A program made the translations under genes and the position numbers. The notes under the pieces were generated by a model. That model made no database searches and had not been told where the DNA came from. It was given only the letters and a program-made list of their open reading frames with translations. This document shows, one piece after another, positions 6,679 to 13,496 of a DNA stretch of 16,313 nucleotides; within the stretch, counting starts at the first letter, position 1, and every line of letters begins with the position of its first letter. This DNA comes from JAWVEV01 sp033856535. Lineage in GTDB: Bacteria; Actinomycetota; Thermoleophilia; Miltoncostaeales; Miltoncostaeaceae. The stretch lies in the NCBI GenBank assembly GCA_033856535.1, contig JAWVEV010000077.1, positions 1 through 16,313 on the forward strand, given 5' to 3'.

Positions 6679-6704
6679 TCGACAATGTTTACACAAACAG
6701 TCGA
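6679..6704. promoter_or_regulatory. Rrf2 operator and exporter promoter in the divergent gap
   Basis: The gap contains nested inverted arms TCGAC (6679-6683), TGTTT (6686-6690), AAACA (6695-6699) and GTCGA (6700-6704) around an ACAC centre. It is the most A/T-rich stretch nearby. TCGACA (6679-6684) and CGAGAT (6702-6707), 17 bp apart, could serve as weak -35 and -10 boxes for the exporter. A repressor bound here would block them. Confidence 0.5.
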
Positions 6705-6722
6705 GATTCCCAAGGAGGGGCG

Positions 6723-7679
6723 TTGAGAACACTGATCGTGCTGGGGCTGGTCGGGCTGGTCTGCCAGCTGATCGACGGCGCGCTCGGCATGGCCTACGGC
6801 GTCACGTCGACCACGCTCGTGCTGGCGGCCGGGTACAGCCCCGCCTCCGCGTCGGCCGCGGTGCACATGGCCGAGCTCGGCACCACCCTCGCCTCGGGCA
6901 TCGCGCACTGGCGCTTCGGCAACGTCGATTGGCGCGTCGTCCGCCGGCTGGCGATCCCCGGCGCCCTGGGCGCCTTCTGCGGCGCCGTGCTGCTCAGCAA
7001 CATCTCCTCCGAGGTCGCCAAGCCCTGGATGGGCGGCGTGCTCCTCGCGCTCGGCGTCTTCGTGCTGCTCCGCTTCGCCCTTCGCGGCCCCCGCGAGCCC
7101 AAGGGCCGCACGTACGTCCGCGGCCGCTTCATGGTCCCGCTCGGCCTGGGCGCCGGCTTCGTCGACGCGACCGGCGGCGGCGGCTGGGGCCCCGTGGCCA
7201 CCCCCACCCTCCTGGCCTCCGGGAAGATGGAGCCGCGGAAGGTGGTCGGCTCGGTGGACACCAGCGAGTTCCTGGTGGCCCTGGCCGCCAGCATCGGCTT
7301 CCTGATCGCCCTGGGCTCCCAGGGGATCCCGTTCGGCGTGGTCGCCGCCCTCATGGTCGGCGGCGTGGTCGCGGCGCCGGTCGCGGCCTGGCTCGTCCGC
7401 TGGCTGCCGGCCCGCGTGCTCGGCACCGGCGTCGGCGGCCTGATCGTCATGACGAACTCGCGGACCGTGCTTCAGACGCTGGAGGCGTCCGACGCGGCGC
7501 GCTGGACCGCCTACCTCGGCATCGCCGCCGTCTGGATCGCCGCGGTGACCTGGACCGTCCGCCTCCACCGCAGGGCCCTCGCCGCCGCCCGCGCCCCCGA
7601 GGCCGAGGTCGCCGTCGAGACGTCCCCCGCCCCCGCCCCCGCCTGGCAGTCGCCCACGCCGGCGCCCGCGGAGGGCTGA
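6723..7679 (+). CDS. TauE/SafE-family sulfite/organosulfonate exporter
   Basis: A 318-aa polytopic membrane protein with about eight helices in two repeats. The first repeat has 'LVCQLIDGALGMAYGVTST' and 'AVHMAELGTTLASGIAHWRF'. The second has 'GAGFVDATGGGGWGPVATPT' and 'VGSVDTSEFLVALAASIGF'. These paired Gly-rich motifs are the family signature. Members export sulfite, sulfoacetate or related anions; the Rrf2 neighbour supports a sulphur or redox role. The start is a TTG at 6723 behind AAGGAGG (6712-6718), with short 4-nt spacing. The C-terminal 30 residues are a Pro/Ala-rich cytoplasmic tail. A 12-bp-stem hairpin follows. Confidence 0.9.
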   Translation: MRTLIVLGLVGLVCQLIDGALGMAYGVTSTTLVLAAGYSPASASAAVHMAELGTTLASGIAHWRFGNVDWRVVRRLAIPGALGAFCGAVLLSNISSEVAKPWMGGVLLALGVFVLLRFALRGPREPKGRTYVRGRFMVPLGLGAGFVDATGGGGWGPVATPTLLASGKMEPRKVVGSVDTSEFLVALAASIGFLIALGSQGIPFGVVAALMVGGVVAAPVAAWLVRWLPARVLGTGVGGLIVMTNSRTVLQTLEASDAARWTAYLGIAAVWIAAVTWTVRLHRRALAAARAPEAEVAVETSPAPAPAWQSPTPAPAEG

Positions 7680-7694
7680 CCGCCCCCGATCGTC

Positions 7695-7721
7695 CCGCCG
7701 GGCCCGACACGGGCCCGGCGG
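7695..7721. terminator. Bidirectional terminator hairpin
   Basis: CCGCCGGGCCCG (7695-7706) and CGGGCCCGGCGG (7710-7721) form a perfect 12-bp stem with a 3-nt loop. It sits in the 48-bp gap between the convergent exporter and TetR genes and can serve both. Confidence 0.75.
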
Positions 7722-7727
7722 CCGTTC

Positions 7728-8411
7728 TCAGGTCGCCGCGGCCGCCTCGCCGCCGAGCGGCGGCTCGAGCAGCTGCAGGCAGAAGGCGTCGCCCAGCCAG
7801 CGCTCGAAGCGGTCCGGGCTCCACCCCCGCTCCCCCACCAGGAGCGCCCACACCGCGGGGTGGTTGAGCGTCCAGATGACGTCGGTCGCCCCCGCGACGT
7901 CGAGGTCCCGGCGCATCGCGCCGGTCGTCGCCAGCGACGCGACGATGCGCCCCTGGTGGGCGTGGAAGTCGGTCTGGATCCGATCCCACAGCGCGGCCAG
8001 CTCGGGCTCGGCCGCCGCCCCGTCGCGCAGCGCCGCCAGCAGCGGCCCGGCCCGCTCCTTCACCAGCCGCGACGCCCGCGCGTTACCGCGCAGCTTTCGG
8101 ACCGGGTCCGGCTCCGCCAGCACCTCGCGGTACCAGGGCTGCTCGCCCACCGGGACCTCGTCCCGGTCGCCGCGCAGCGCCAGGTGCCAGGCCGCGCGGA
8201 AGAGGCCGGCCTTGGTCTCGAAGCCGAGGTAGACCGTCTTCACCGAGACGCCGGCCTCGCGCGCGACCGCCGCCACCGAGGTCGCCGCATAACCCTCCCG
8301 GCCGAACAGGGCCACGGCCGCGTCGAGGATCCGGCGCCGCGTCTGCTCGGCCTGCTCCTGCCGGCGCGAGGAGTCGTAGGCCCGGCGGGGCTTGACAGAG
8401 GGATCGGTCAT
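7728..8411 (-). CDS. TetR-family transcriptional regulator
   Basis: A 227-aa protein with a basic N-terminal extension (about 1-22). A TetR helix-turn-helix covers about 24-72: 'QTRRRILDAAVALFGREGYA', 'TSVAAVAREAGVSVKTVYLG', then 'FETKAGLF'. The helical ligand-binding domain (about 80-215) is Ala/Leu-rich and has no assigned ligand. The gene diverges from the small protein gene at 8470 with only 58 bp between the starts. An 8-bp inverted repeat spans that gap and overlaps its own ATG, so autoregulation and control of the neighbour are likely. Confidence 0.92.
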   Translation of the reverse strand: MTDPSVKPRRAYDSSRRQEQAEQTRRRILDAAVALFGREGYAATSVAAVAREAGVSVKTVYLGFETKAGLFRAAWHLALRGDRDEVPVGEQPWYREVLAEPDPVRKLRGNARASRLVKERAGPLLAALRDGAAAEPELAALWDRIQTDFHAHQGRIVASLATTGAMRRDLDVAGATDVIWTLNHPAVWALLVGERGWSPDRFERWLGDAFCLQLLEPPLGGEAAAAT

Positions 8412-8458
8412 TCGGTTACTCTTGCGCTGTAATCATTTCACTCACATTGTACCGAATG
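8409..8458. promoter_or_regulatory. Long-spaced inverted repeat over the TetR and neighbour starts
   Basis: CATTCGGT (8409-8416) and ACCGAATG (8451-8458) are perfect inverted copies. The left arm overlaps the TetR start codon, and the right arm lies against the GAGGAGG ribosome site of the gene at 8470. They may be two half-operators, or the ends of an mRNA stem. Confidence 0.4.
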
Positions 8459-8476
8459 AGGAGGCGACCATGACAA
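8447..8476 (-). promoter_or_regulatory. Probable tetR promoter
   Basis: Read on the minus strand, TTGTCA (8476-8471) and TACAAT (8452-8447) are close to the -35 and -10 consensus, with 18 bp between them. The start of transcription would fall about 30 nt before the TetR ATG. The -10 box touches the right arm of the inverted repeat. Confidence 0.45.
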
Positions 8477-8769
8477 CCCTGCGCATCGAGGCCACCGTCA
8501 GCGACTTCGACACCTGGAAGGCGGCCTTCGACCGCGACGAGCTCGGCCGCGCCTCCGGCGGCGTCCGCGCGCTCCGCATCCACCGCCCGGTCGACGACCC
8601 GAACTGCGCCCTGATCGACCTGGACTTCGACGGCCCGGACGACGCCGGGGCCTTCATGGCGACGCTCGAGCGCTTCTGGGCCCGGGTCGCGCCCGGGTCC
8701 GTCCTCCTCGAGACGCCCCGCGCGCGCCTGGTCGAGCCGGTCGAGACCGCCGCGCTCGCGCCGGCCTGA
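8470..8769 (+). CDS. Small dimeric alpha/beta-barrel-like protein, function unknown
   Basis: A 99-aa protein that starts at ATG 8470 behind a strong GAGGAGG site; an upstream in-frame ATG at 8392 would overlap the TetR gene and is rejected. 'LRIEATVSDFDTWKAAFDRD', 'GVRALRIHRPVDDPNCALID' and 'DFDGPDDAGAFMATLERFW' form the strand-helix-strand pattern of the ABM/ferredoxin-like dimeric barrel superfamily. Members include monooxygenases and stress proteins, but no catalytic residue can be assigned. It is probably the direct target of the divergent TetR regulator. Confidence 0.75.
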   Translation: MTTLRIEATVSDFDTWKAAFDRDELGRASGGVRALRIHRPVDDPNCALIDLDFDGPDDAGAFMATLERFWARVAPGSVLLETPRARLVEPVETAALAPA

Positions 8770-8781
8770 CCCGCACCGCGA

Positions 8782-8817
8782 GGCCGCCGGCCGGGGCTCA
8801 CCTCCCGGCCGGCGGCC
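8782..8817. terminator. Bidirectional terminator hairpin
   Basis: GGCCGCCGGCCGGG (8782-8795) and CCCGGCCGGCGGCC (8804-8817) form a perfect 14-bp stem with an 8-nt loop. It lies between the stop at 8769 and the opposing stop at 8825, and marks the end of the PAAR-kinase-OmpA operon. Confidence 0.75.
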
Positions 8818-8824
8818 CGCGAGC

Positions 8825-10795
8825 TCAGATCGCTCCCCCGCGCTTCAACCACGTCACCGGCCGCTCGTAGATGCCGATGCCCTCGGGCGCGCCGGAGGGC
8901 GGCGGCCGATTGGGGCGCCGGACCTCCGCCCGGACGCGCGCCTGGAGGTTCCGGACATCGGCCACCCGCTTGGTGGCGCTGCGCCCGGTCAGCACGACCG
9001 CCTTCGACGGCACCTTGATCGACACCACGATGCGCCGGTTCCTCTGCCGCCCCTCGGCGGTCGCGTTCGAGGCCACCGGCTCGCGCTCGCCCAGGCCGAA
9101 GGCCGTCATCCGGCCGGCGGGGACCCGTCCGCGGCCGGTCAGGAAGGCGCGCACGGCGCGAGCGCGCTCCTGGGAGAGGCGCTGGTTGAAGTCCTCGGGA
9201 CCGGTCGCGTCCGTGAAGCCGGTGATCCGCGCGGGCGCCTTCGCGATCTTCAGCGCCCGGGCGACCGTCGTCAGGAAGCGCCCGGCCTCGGGCCGCAGGT
9301 CGGACGACCCGACGTCGAAGAGCAGCTGGGACGGGATCGTGATGTCGGCCGGCGGCACCCGGGTCGGCCTGACCCGCACCCGGGTCAGGTTCGCGATCCG
9401 CTGCAGCGGGCTGAGCTGCGGGACGAAGATGTGCTTCGTGACCGTCGACCTGCTGCCGTCGTTCCCGGTCGCGGCGACATCGACCTCGTGCTTGCCCGGC
9501 GTCAGCTCCTCGACCTGGGTGGTCTTCCGGCTCGCCTCGCCGCCGTCGATCCGGGTGAGCACGCTGCGCAGGCCGTCGTAGAGGTCGAAGGTCGAGTTGT
9601 CGCCGCGCTCGGCCGGGGCGCCCGGCTGGCTGGTGTCGGGGTCGACGGTCAGGCTGGTGTCCACCAGGACCTTGCCGCCGGGAAGCGGCACCACCAGCAG
9701 GTTCACCACCGGCGGCTGGGGCGGGTCGGCGACGATGTCGAAGGCCGGGCCGGCCTTGTCGACCCCGCGGATCCGCAGGCGCAGCTCGCCCGGGCCCGGC
9801 GTGAGGTTCGGGATCAGCACCACGATCCGGTCGTCGCGCCAGCTCGTGGCCGTCGCCGGCTCGCCGCGGACCGCGATCCGGTCGTCCGCGCCCTGCGAGG
9901 CGCCGAAGCCGGACCCGTTGATCACCAGCTCGTCGCCCGGGCGCCCGGTGGAGACGATCGCGCCCACCTGCGCCTCGCCGGGCTTCGGCGGGACCGGCGT
10001 CGTCGGCGTGGTCGCGTCGGGCAGGCAGGGGTTGCCGTCGATCCCGGCGCGGGACTCGCCGAACACGAGCCGGACGCCGGTCTCCGGCCGCTCGATCACC
10101 AGCGCCCGCTGGATGATCCCGGTCGCGGTGATCACCTGCTCGTTCGCGTGCGCGGTGACCGACCCCGGGATCTCCGGGTTCAGGTCGACGGTGGCGCCGC
10201 TCGGCGGCACGGTCACCGCCTGCATGAACTGGTCGATGATGCCGGCCGAGACCTCGTGCACCTCCGAGCCCCCGAAGGGTGCCGGGGTGCCGTTCGTGCA
10301 CACGTAGCCGGCGCTCGACTGCACCTCGGCGACCTGCACGTCCCACCCGCCGAAGGTCGGCCCCTGGAGGATCCGGAAGCCCGGCTCGGGCGTCGAGAGG
10401 CGCTCGAAGGTCTGGATGAACTCCGAGGGCAGCGCGATCGTCGCGCTGGAGAGGCCGGCCTGGGCCACCACCGACGTCTCGGTCTTCGAGGTGACCGCGT
10501 CCGCCGAGTCGAGGGAGAGCTGGACCGAGGGGAAGTCGAACCCCGTGAGGATCGGGCCCGACAGGTCGGCCGACCGCACGCTGCGGGCGTCGGTCACGCA
10601 CGGCGAGCCGGCGCTGTTGGCGACGCCGATCTCCTCGACCAGCGCCCCGTTCATGTACAGCGCCGCCGCGCTCGTGCGGCAGGAGAACGCCGCCGCGGCG
10701 GCGTCCGCCGGCTGGGCGGCGAGCGCCGCGACGGCCCCGAGCGCCGCCAGGCCGCCGGCCGCGCCGGCGAGCCGCCGGCTCGCTAGGAGGCGCAC
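8825..10795 (-). CDS. Secreted TIG/IPT and OmpA-domain protein
   Basis: A 656-aa exported protein. A signal peptide occupies about 1-32 (cleavage near 'ADA'). An N-terminal beta-rich region (about 36-257, Cys at 38, 66, 166 and 257) resembles secreted surface domains of Thermoleophilia. A Pro/Thr linker leads to a TIG/IPT Ig-like fold (about 275-355, 'GRPGDELVINGSGFGAS'). A further beta domain follows (about 360-460). The OmpA C-terminal domain (about 485-592) has 'LLFDVGSSDLRPEA', 'GFTDATGPEDFNQRLSQERA' and 'RQRNRRIVV'. Asp529 and Arg544/546 lie at the diaminopimelate-binding positions, so peptidoglycan binding is likely. The GTG start lies inside the end of the kinase gene (13-bp overlap) with no good ribosome site, which implies coupled translation. 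No membrane helix follows the signal, so the protein should reside in the wall or periplasm-like space. Confidence 0.88.
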   Translation of the reverse strand: MRLLASRRLAGAAGGLAALGAVAALAAQPADAAAAAFSCRTSAAALYMNGALVEEIGVANSAGSPCVTDARSVRSADLSGPILTGFDFPSVQLSLDSADAVTSKTETSVVAQAGLSSATIALPSEFIQTFERLSTPEPGFRILQGPTFGGWDVQVAEVQSSAGYVCTNGTPAPFGGSEVHEVSAGIIDQFMQAVTVPPSGATVDLNPEIPGSVTAHANEQVITATGIIQRALVIERPETGVRLVFGESRAGIDGNPCLPDATTPTTPVPPKPGEAQVGAIVSTGRPGDELVINGSGFGASQGADDRIAVRGEPATATSWRDDRIVVLIPNLTPGPGELRLRIRGVDKAGPAFDIVADPPQPPVVNLLVVPLPGGKVLVDTSLTVDPDTSQPGAPAERGDNSTFDLYDGLRSVLTRIDGGEASRKTTQVEELTPGKHEVDVAATGNDGSRSTVTKHIFVPQLSPLQRIANLTRVRVRPTRVPPADITIPSQLLFDVGSSDLRPEAGRFLTTVARALKIAKAPARITGFTDATGPEDFNQRLSQERARAVRAFLTGRGRVPAGRMTAFGLGEREPVASNATAEGRQRNRRIVVSIKVPSKAVVLTGRSATKRVADVRNLQARVRAEVRRPNRPPPSGAPEGIGIYERPVTWLKRGGAI

Positions 10796-12381
10796 CGGGT
10801 CAGCCCGAGGCGGCGGAAGGTCGCGCTGGCCTCCCGTCCGAGCGGCTTGGAGGCCGCGAGCGCGGCGGGGACCGCCTCACCGAGGCTCTCGCCCTCGTCC
10901 AGCTGGGCCACCAGGCCCCGGAAGATCTCCCGCTGCTTCTCCTGGTTGTCGAGCACGGCGTCGTGGTCGGCGGCCAGGGGCGCCGGCGGCGCCAGGCCGC
11001 GCAGGCCGCTCAGGCGCTCGGCGACCGTGCTGTTCAGGTAGAGCTCGACCGCGTCGCGCACGGCGCTCGCCGAGGGGTCGTGGGGGAGGGCGGCCAGCAG
11101 GGCGTCGAGCCCCGCCTGCGTGCGCCCGCAGATCCGGTTGCCCTGCTCCCGGTACTGGGCGGCGCTCAGCGTCGGCGCGGCGGCCGGCGGGTCGTCGCCG
11201 CCGCCCGAGAGCGCGAGCGCCCCGCCGACGCCGCCGCCCACCAGGACCACCGCCAGGACGGCCCACAGGACGCGCTTGCGGCCGGCGCCGGCTCCGGAGC
11301 GCTCCTCGGCCGTCGGGAACTGGAAGTCGGGGCCGTCCGGCTCCTCGGGTGGCGGCGCGAGCTGCGGCTCGGGCGGCGGCGGAGCGGCGGGCGGCCGCGC
11401 GGCGGCGACCGGCGCCGGCTCCGGCGCGGAGGCGGGCCGCTGCGCCGGGGAGGGCGCCGGCGCCGAGGCCGGCTGGGGCGCCCGGTAGGTGCGGAAGCCC
11501 TCGACGTCGCCATGCGGCGCCCGCACCCGCGCGTCGCGCCGCCACTGCGGGCCCAACAGGCCCAGCACGATCTCCTCGAGCTGCTCCCAGGCCGCCCCGG
11601 CGTCGGCCGGCCGCTCGTCGGGCCCCTTGGCCAGCATCCCCTCGATCCAGCCGGCCAGGCGGGGATCGAGCCCCGGCTCGATCGAGCGCGGGGGCGCCGG
11701 CGCCTCGTTGACGTGCTTCAGCAGCATCGCCATCGGGGTGTCGGTCTCCTCGAAGGGCATGCGGCCGACCAGCATCTCGTAGGCGATCACGCCCACCGAG
11801 TAGAGGTCCGTGCGCTCGTCCACCGGCCTGCCGAGCGCCTGCTCGGGCGCCATGTAGGCCGGGGTGCCGACCGTCGTCAAGGCCGCCGTGCCGGCGCCGG
11901 CCCCCGCCCGATCGATCGCCTTGGCGATGCCGAAGTCCGACACCTTCACCGACCCGTCCGAGGTCAGCATGAGGTTCTCCGGCTTCAGGTCCCGGTGCAC
12001 CACGCCGCGGGAGCCGGCGTAGGACAGCGCCGCGAGCACGCCCTCGAGCACGCCGAACGCCTGCGCCTGCGAGAGCCCGGCCACGACGGGTCGCAGCGAG
12101 CCGCTCGGGAGGTGCTCCATCGCGATGTACGGGATGCCCTCGTGCTCGAAGTAGTCGTGCACGGTGACGATGTTCGGGTGGTTCAGCCCGCCGGCGATCT
12201 GCGACTCCCGCGCGAAGCGCTCAGAGAAGGCGGGATCGGCGGCGTGGAAGGCGGGCAGCTCCTTCAGGGCCACCTCGCGGTCGAGGTCGACCTGGCGCGC
12301 CAGGTAGACCACGGCCATGCCGCCGCGGCCGAGCTCGGAGAGGATCTCGAAGCGGCCGACCTTCCGGGGCAGGTCGGCCAT
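10783..12381 (-). CDS. Transmembrane Ser/Thr protein kinase with extracytoplasmic domain
   Basis: A 532-aa Hanks-type kinase. The glycine loop is 'GRGGMAVV' (18-25), the catalytic Lys is Lys40, the catalytic loop is 'HRDLKPEN' (129-136), followed by 'DFG' (149-151) and 'APE' (178-180); all are intact. A TT pair at 169-170 in the activation loop is a likely autophosphorylation site. A Pro/Ala-rich linker (about 300-360) precedes one membrane helix (about 370-392). The outside domain (about 403-532) has 'YREQGNRICGRTQAGLDALL' and ends 'GLTRCAS'; Cys418 and Cys530 may pair. It is not a PASTA domain. The ATG start shares one base with the stop of the PAAR gene (TGATG); a frame open back to 12681 only overlaps that gene and is rejected. 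It probably relays an envelope signal to the response regulator or PAAR-linked proteins. Confidence 0.93.
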   Translation of the reverse strand: MADLPRKVGRFEILSELGRGGMAVVYLARQVDLDREVALKELPAFHAADPAFSERFARESQIAGGLNHPNIVTVHDYFEHEGIPYIAMEHLPSGSLRPVVAGLSQAQAFGVLEGVLAALSYAGSRGVVHRDLKPENLMLTSDGSVKVSDFGIAKAIDRAGAGAGTAALTTVGTPAYMAPEQALGRPVDERTDLYSVGVIAYEMLVGRMPFEETDTPMAMLLKHVNEAPAPPRSIEPGLDPRLAGWIEGMLAKGPDERPADAGAAWEQLEEIVLGLLGPQWRRDARVRAPHGDVEGFRTYRAPQPASAPAPSPAQRPASAPEPAPVAAARPPAAPPPPEPQLAPPPEEPDGPDFQFPTAEERSGAGAGRKRVLWAVLAVVLVGGGVGGALALSGGGDDPPAAAPTLSAAQYREQGNRICGRTQAGLDALLAALPHDPSASAVRDAVELYLNSTVAERLSGLRGLAPPAPLAADHDAVLDNQEKQREIFRGLVAQLDEGESLGEAVPAALAASKPLGREASATFRRLGLTRCAS

Positions 12382-12716
12382 CAGGCCTGCACCGAGGCCT
12401 GCCCGGGGAAGACGACGACCAGCGTGCCGGGCGGGACGCCGTCGGTGAGGCCCTGCAGGGTGGCCAGGTACGCGGGACGGCCGGACACCAGCACCCTCGG
12501 GTTGGACGAGCCCGGCAGCGTCGAGAGCACGGCCGTGCAGGGCTTGGTGGTCGGCGTGGGCGGCTGGGCGCACCCGACGATCGGCGCGCCCACGAGGTCC
12601 GGCTCGCACATCACCATGCCGCCCTGAGCGCCGACGGTCATCTGCCGGGGAATCAGGGTCACCCGTCCGCCGTGGCTGCACAGGACCGTCGCGGTCGAGG
12701 TCAGCACCGGGGGCAT
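12381..12716 (-). CDS. PAAR-like spike-tip protein
   Basis: A 111-aa protein of the PAAR-like type. It has 'ATVLCSHGGRVTLIP' near the N-terminus (Cys13, His15), 'VGAPIVGCAQPPTPTTKPC' in the middle and the repeat-like 'NPRVLVSGRPAYLATLQGL' near the end. The short Gly/Pro/Val-rich strands, the 'CxHGG' start and the 'VLVSG.P' motif are characteristic of PAAR-like proteins that cap the spike of contractile injection systems. Cys37, Cys49 and Cys60 with Cys13/His15 may bind a metal. The ATG overlaps the response regulator stop (TGATG), and GGGAGGG lies 9 nt before it. It is followed at once by a kinase gene. No effector domain is fused, so it could act as a structural cap or adaptor. No VgrG or tube gene is in view. 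Confidence 0.75.
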   Translation of the reverse strand: MPPVLTSTATVLCSHGGRVTLIPRQMTVGAQGGMVMCEPDLVGAPIVGCAQPPTPTTKPCTAVLSTLPGSSNPRVLVSGRPAYLATLQGLTDGVPPGTLVVVFPGQASVQA

Positions 12717-13423
12717 CAGATGAGGCCCTCCCGGGTCGCGTAGGCCACGGCCTGCGACCGCGTGCGCACGTTCAGCTTCGTGACCGCGTCGTGGATGATC
12801 TTCTTGATGGTCCGCTCGCTGTAGCAGAGGCGCTCGGCCACCTCGCGGGTCGGGTGGCCGTCGGCCACCAGCCGCAGCACCTTCTGCTCGCGCGTGCTGA
12901 GGCGCGCCAGCCGCAGGCCGCGCGGCTCGAGCACCTCCTCCGAGATGCGCGACAGCCCGCGCAGCAGGTTGCCGAGCAGCGCGGCGTCCATCACGCCCGC
13001 ACCGCTGGCGGCCGCCCGGATCCCCGCCGACAGCACCTCCGGCGTCAGGCTCTCCTTGCACAGGTAGCCCACCGCCCCGGCCTCGACTGCAGCGAGCAGC
13101 TCGCGCTCGTCGGCGCTCTGCGAGCAGACCACCACCCGTGTCCCGCGCCCGCGGAGACCGCGGATGAACTCGCCGCCGCCCGGCACGTCGTGGTCCACCA
13201 GGACCACGTCCGCATCGCCGAGCGCCGGCGCCTCCCATGCCTCCCGCACGCTCCCGGCGCCGGCCACGGGGCCGACGTCGTCCAGCCCGGCGAGGCAGGC
13301 GAGCAGCCCGCGCCGATAGATCGGATGCGGGTCGAGCACGAAGACCCGGTGTCGGATCCCGGCGCTGATCCCCGCACGTCCCTGCGCCGCCGAGCGGGCG
13401 CGAACAACGCCCTCGTCCGTCAT
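12716..13423 (-). CDS. NarL/LuxR-type response regulator with altered acidic pocket
   Basis: A 235-aa protein from ATG 13423, which is preceded by GGAGGGAGGG; a frame open to 13525 is not needed. The receiver domain (about 26-140) has the phospho-acceptor Asp77 in 'VDHDVPGG', Ser101 and Lys123 ('YLCKES'). The acidic pair is 'LDPHPIYRRGL' (Asp31-Pro32), where most relatives have Asp-Asp. The LuxR-type DNA-binding domain (about 172-230) reads 'LSTREQKVLRLVADGHPTRE' and 'TIKKIIHDAVTKLNVRTRSQ'. No histidine kinase is adjacent; a Ser/Thr kinase two genes on is a candidate partner. It leads the tightly coupled PAAR-kinase-OmpA set and probably controls it. Confidence 0.92.
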   Translation of the reverse strand: MTDEGVVRARSAAQGRAGISAGIRHRVFVLDPHPIYRRGLLACLAGLDDVGPVAGAGSVREAWEAPALGDADVVLVDHDVPGGGEFIRGLRGRGTRVVVCSQSADERELLAAVEAGAVGYLCKESLTPEVLSAGIRAAASGAGVMDAALLGNLLRGLSRISEEVLEPRGLRLARLSTREQKVLRLVADGHPTREVAERLCYSERTIKKIIHDAVTKLNVRTRSQAVAYATREGLI

Positions 13424-13496
13424 GGCCCTCCCTCCGTCGGCCTTCCCCTCGGGGGCAGCCTCTCCCGGACGGGCGGCGGCGGTCGTCAGTAGCCCT

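Noticed and set aside
8442..10601. A 719-codon minus-strand frame overlapping the OmpA gene
   Set aside because: Same strand but a different frame; Arg/Gly/Pro-rich without motifs, while the overlapping frame encodes signal peptide, TIG and OmpA domains.
12382..12681. N-terminal extension of the Ser/Thr kinase
   Set aside because: It would overlap the PAAR gene almost completely in another frame. The kinase fold starts directly at the ATG at 12381.
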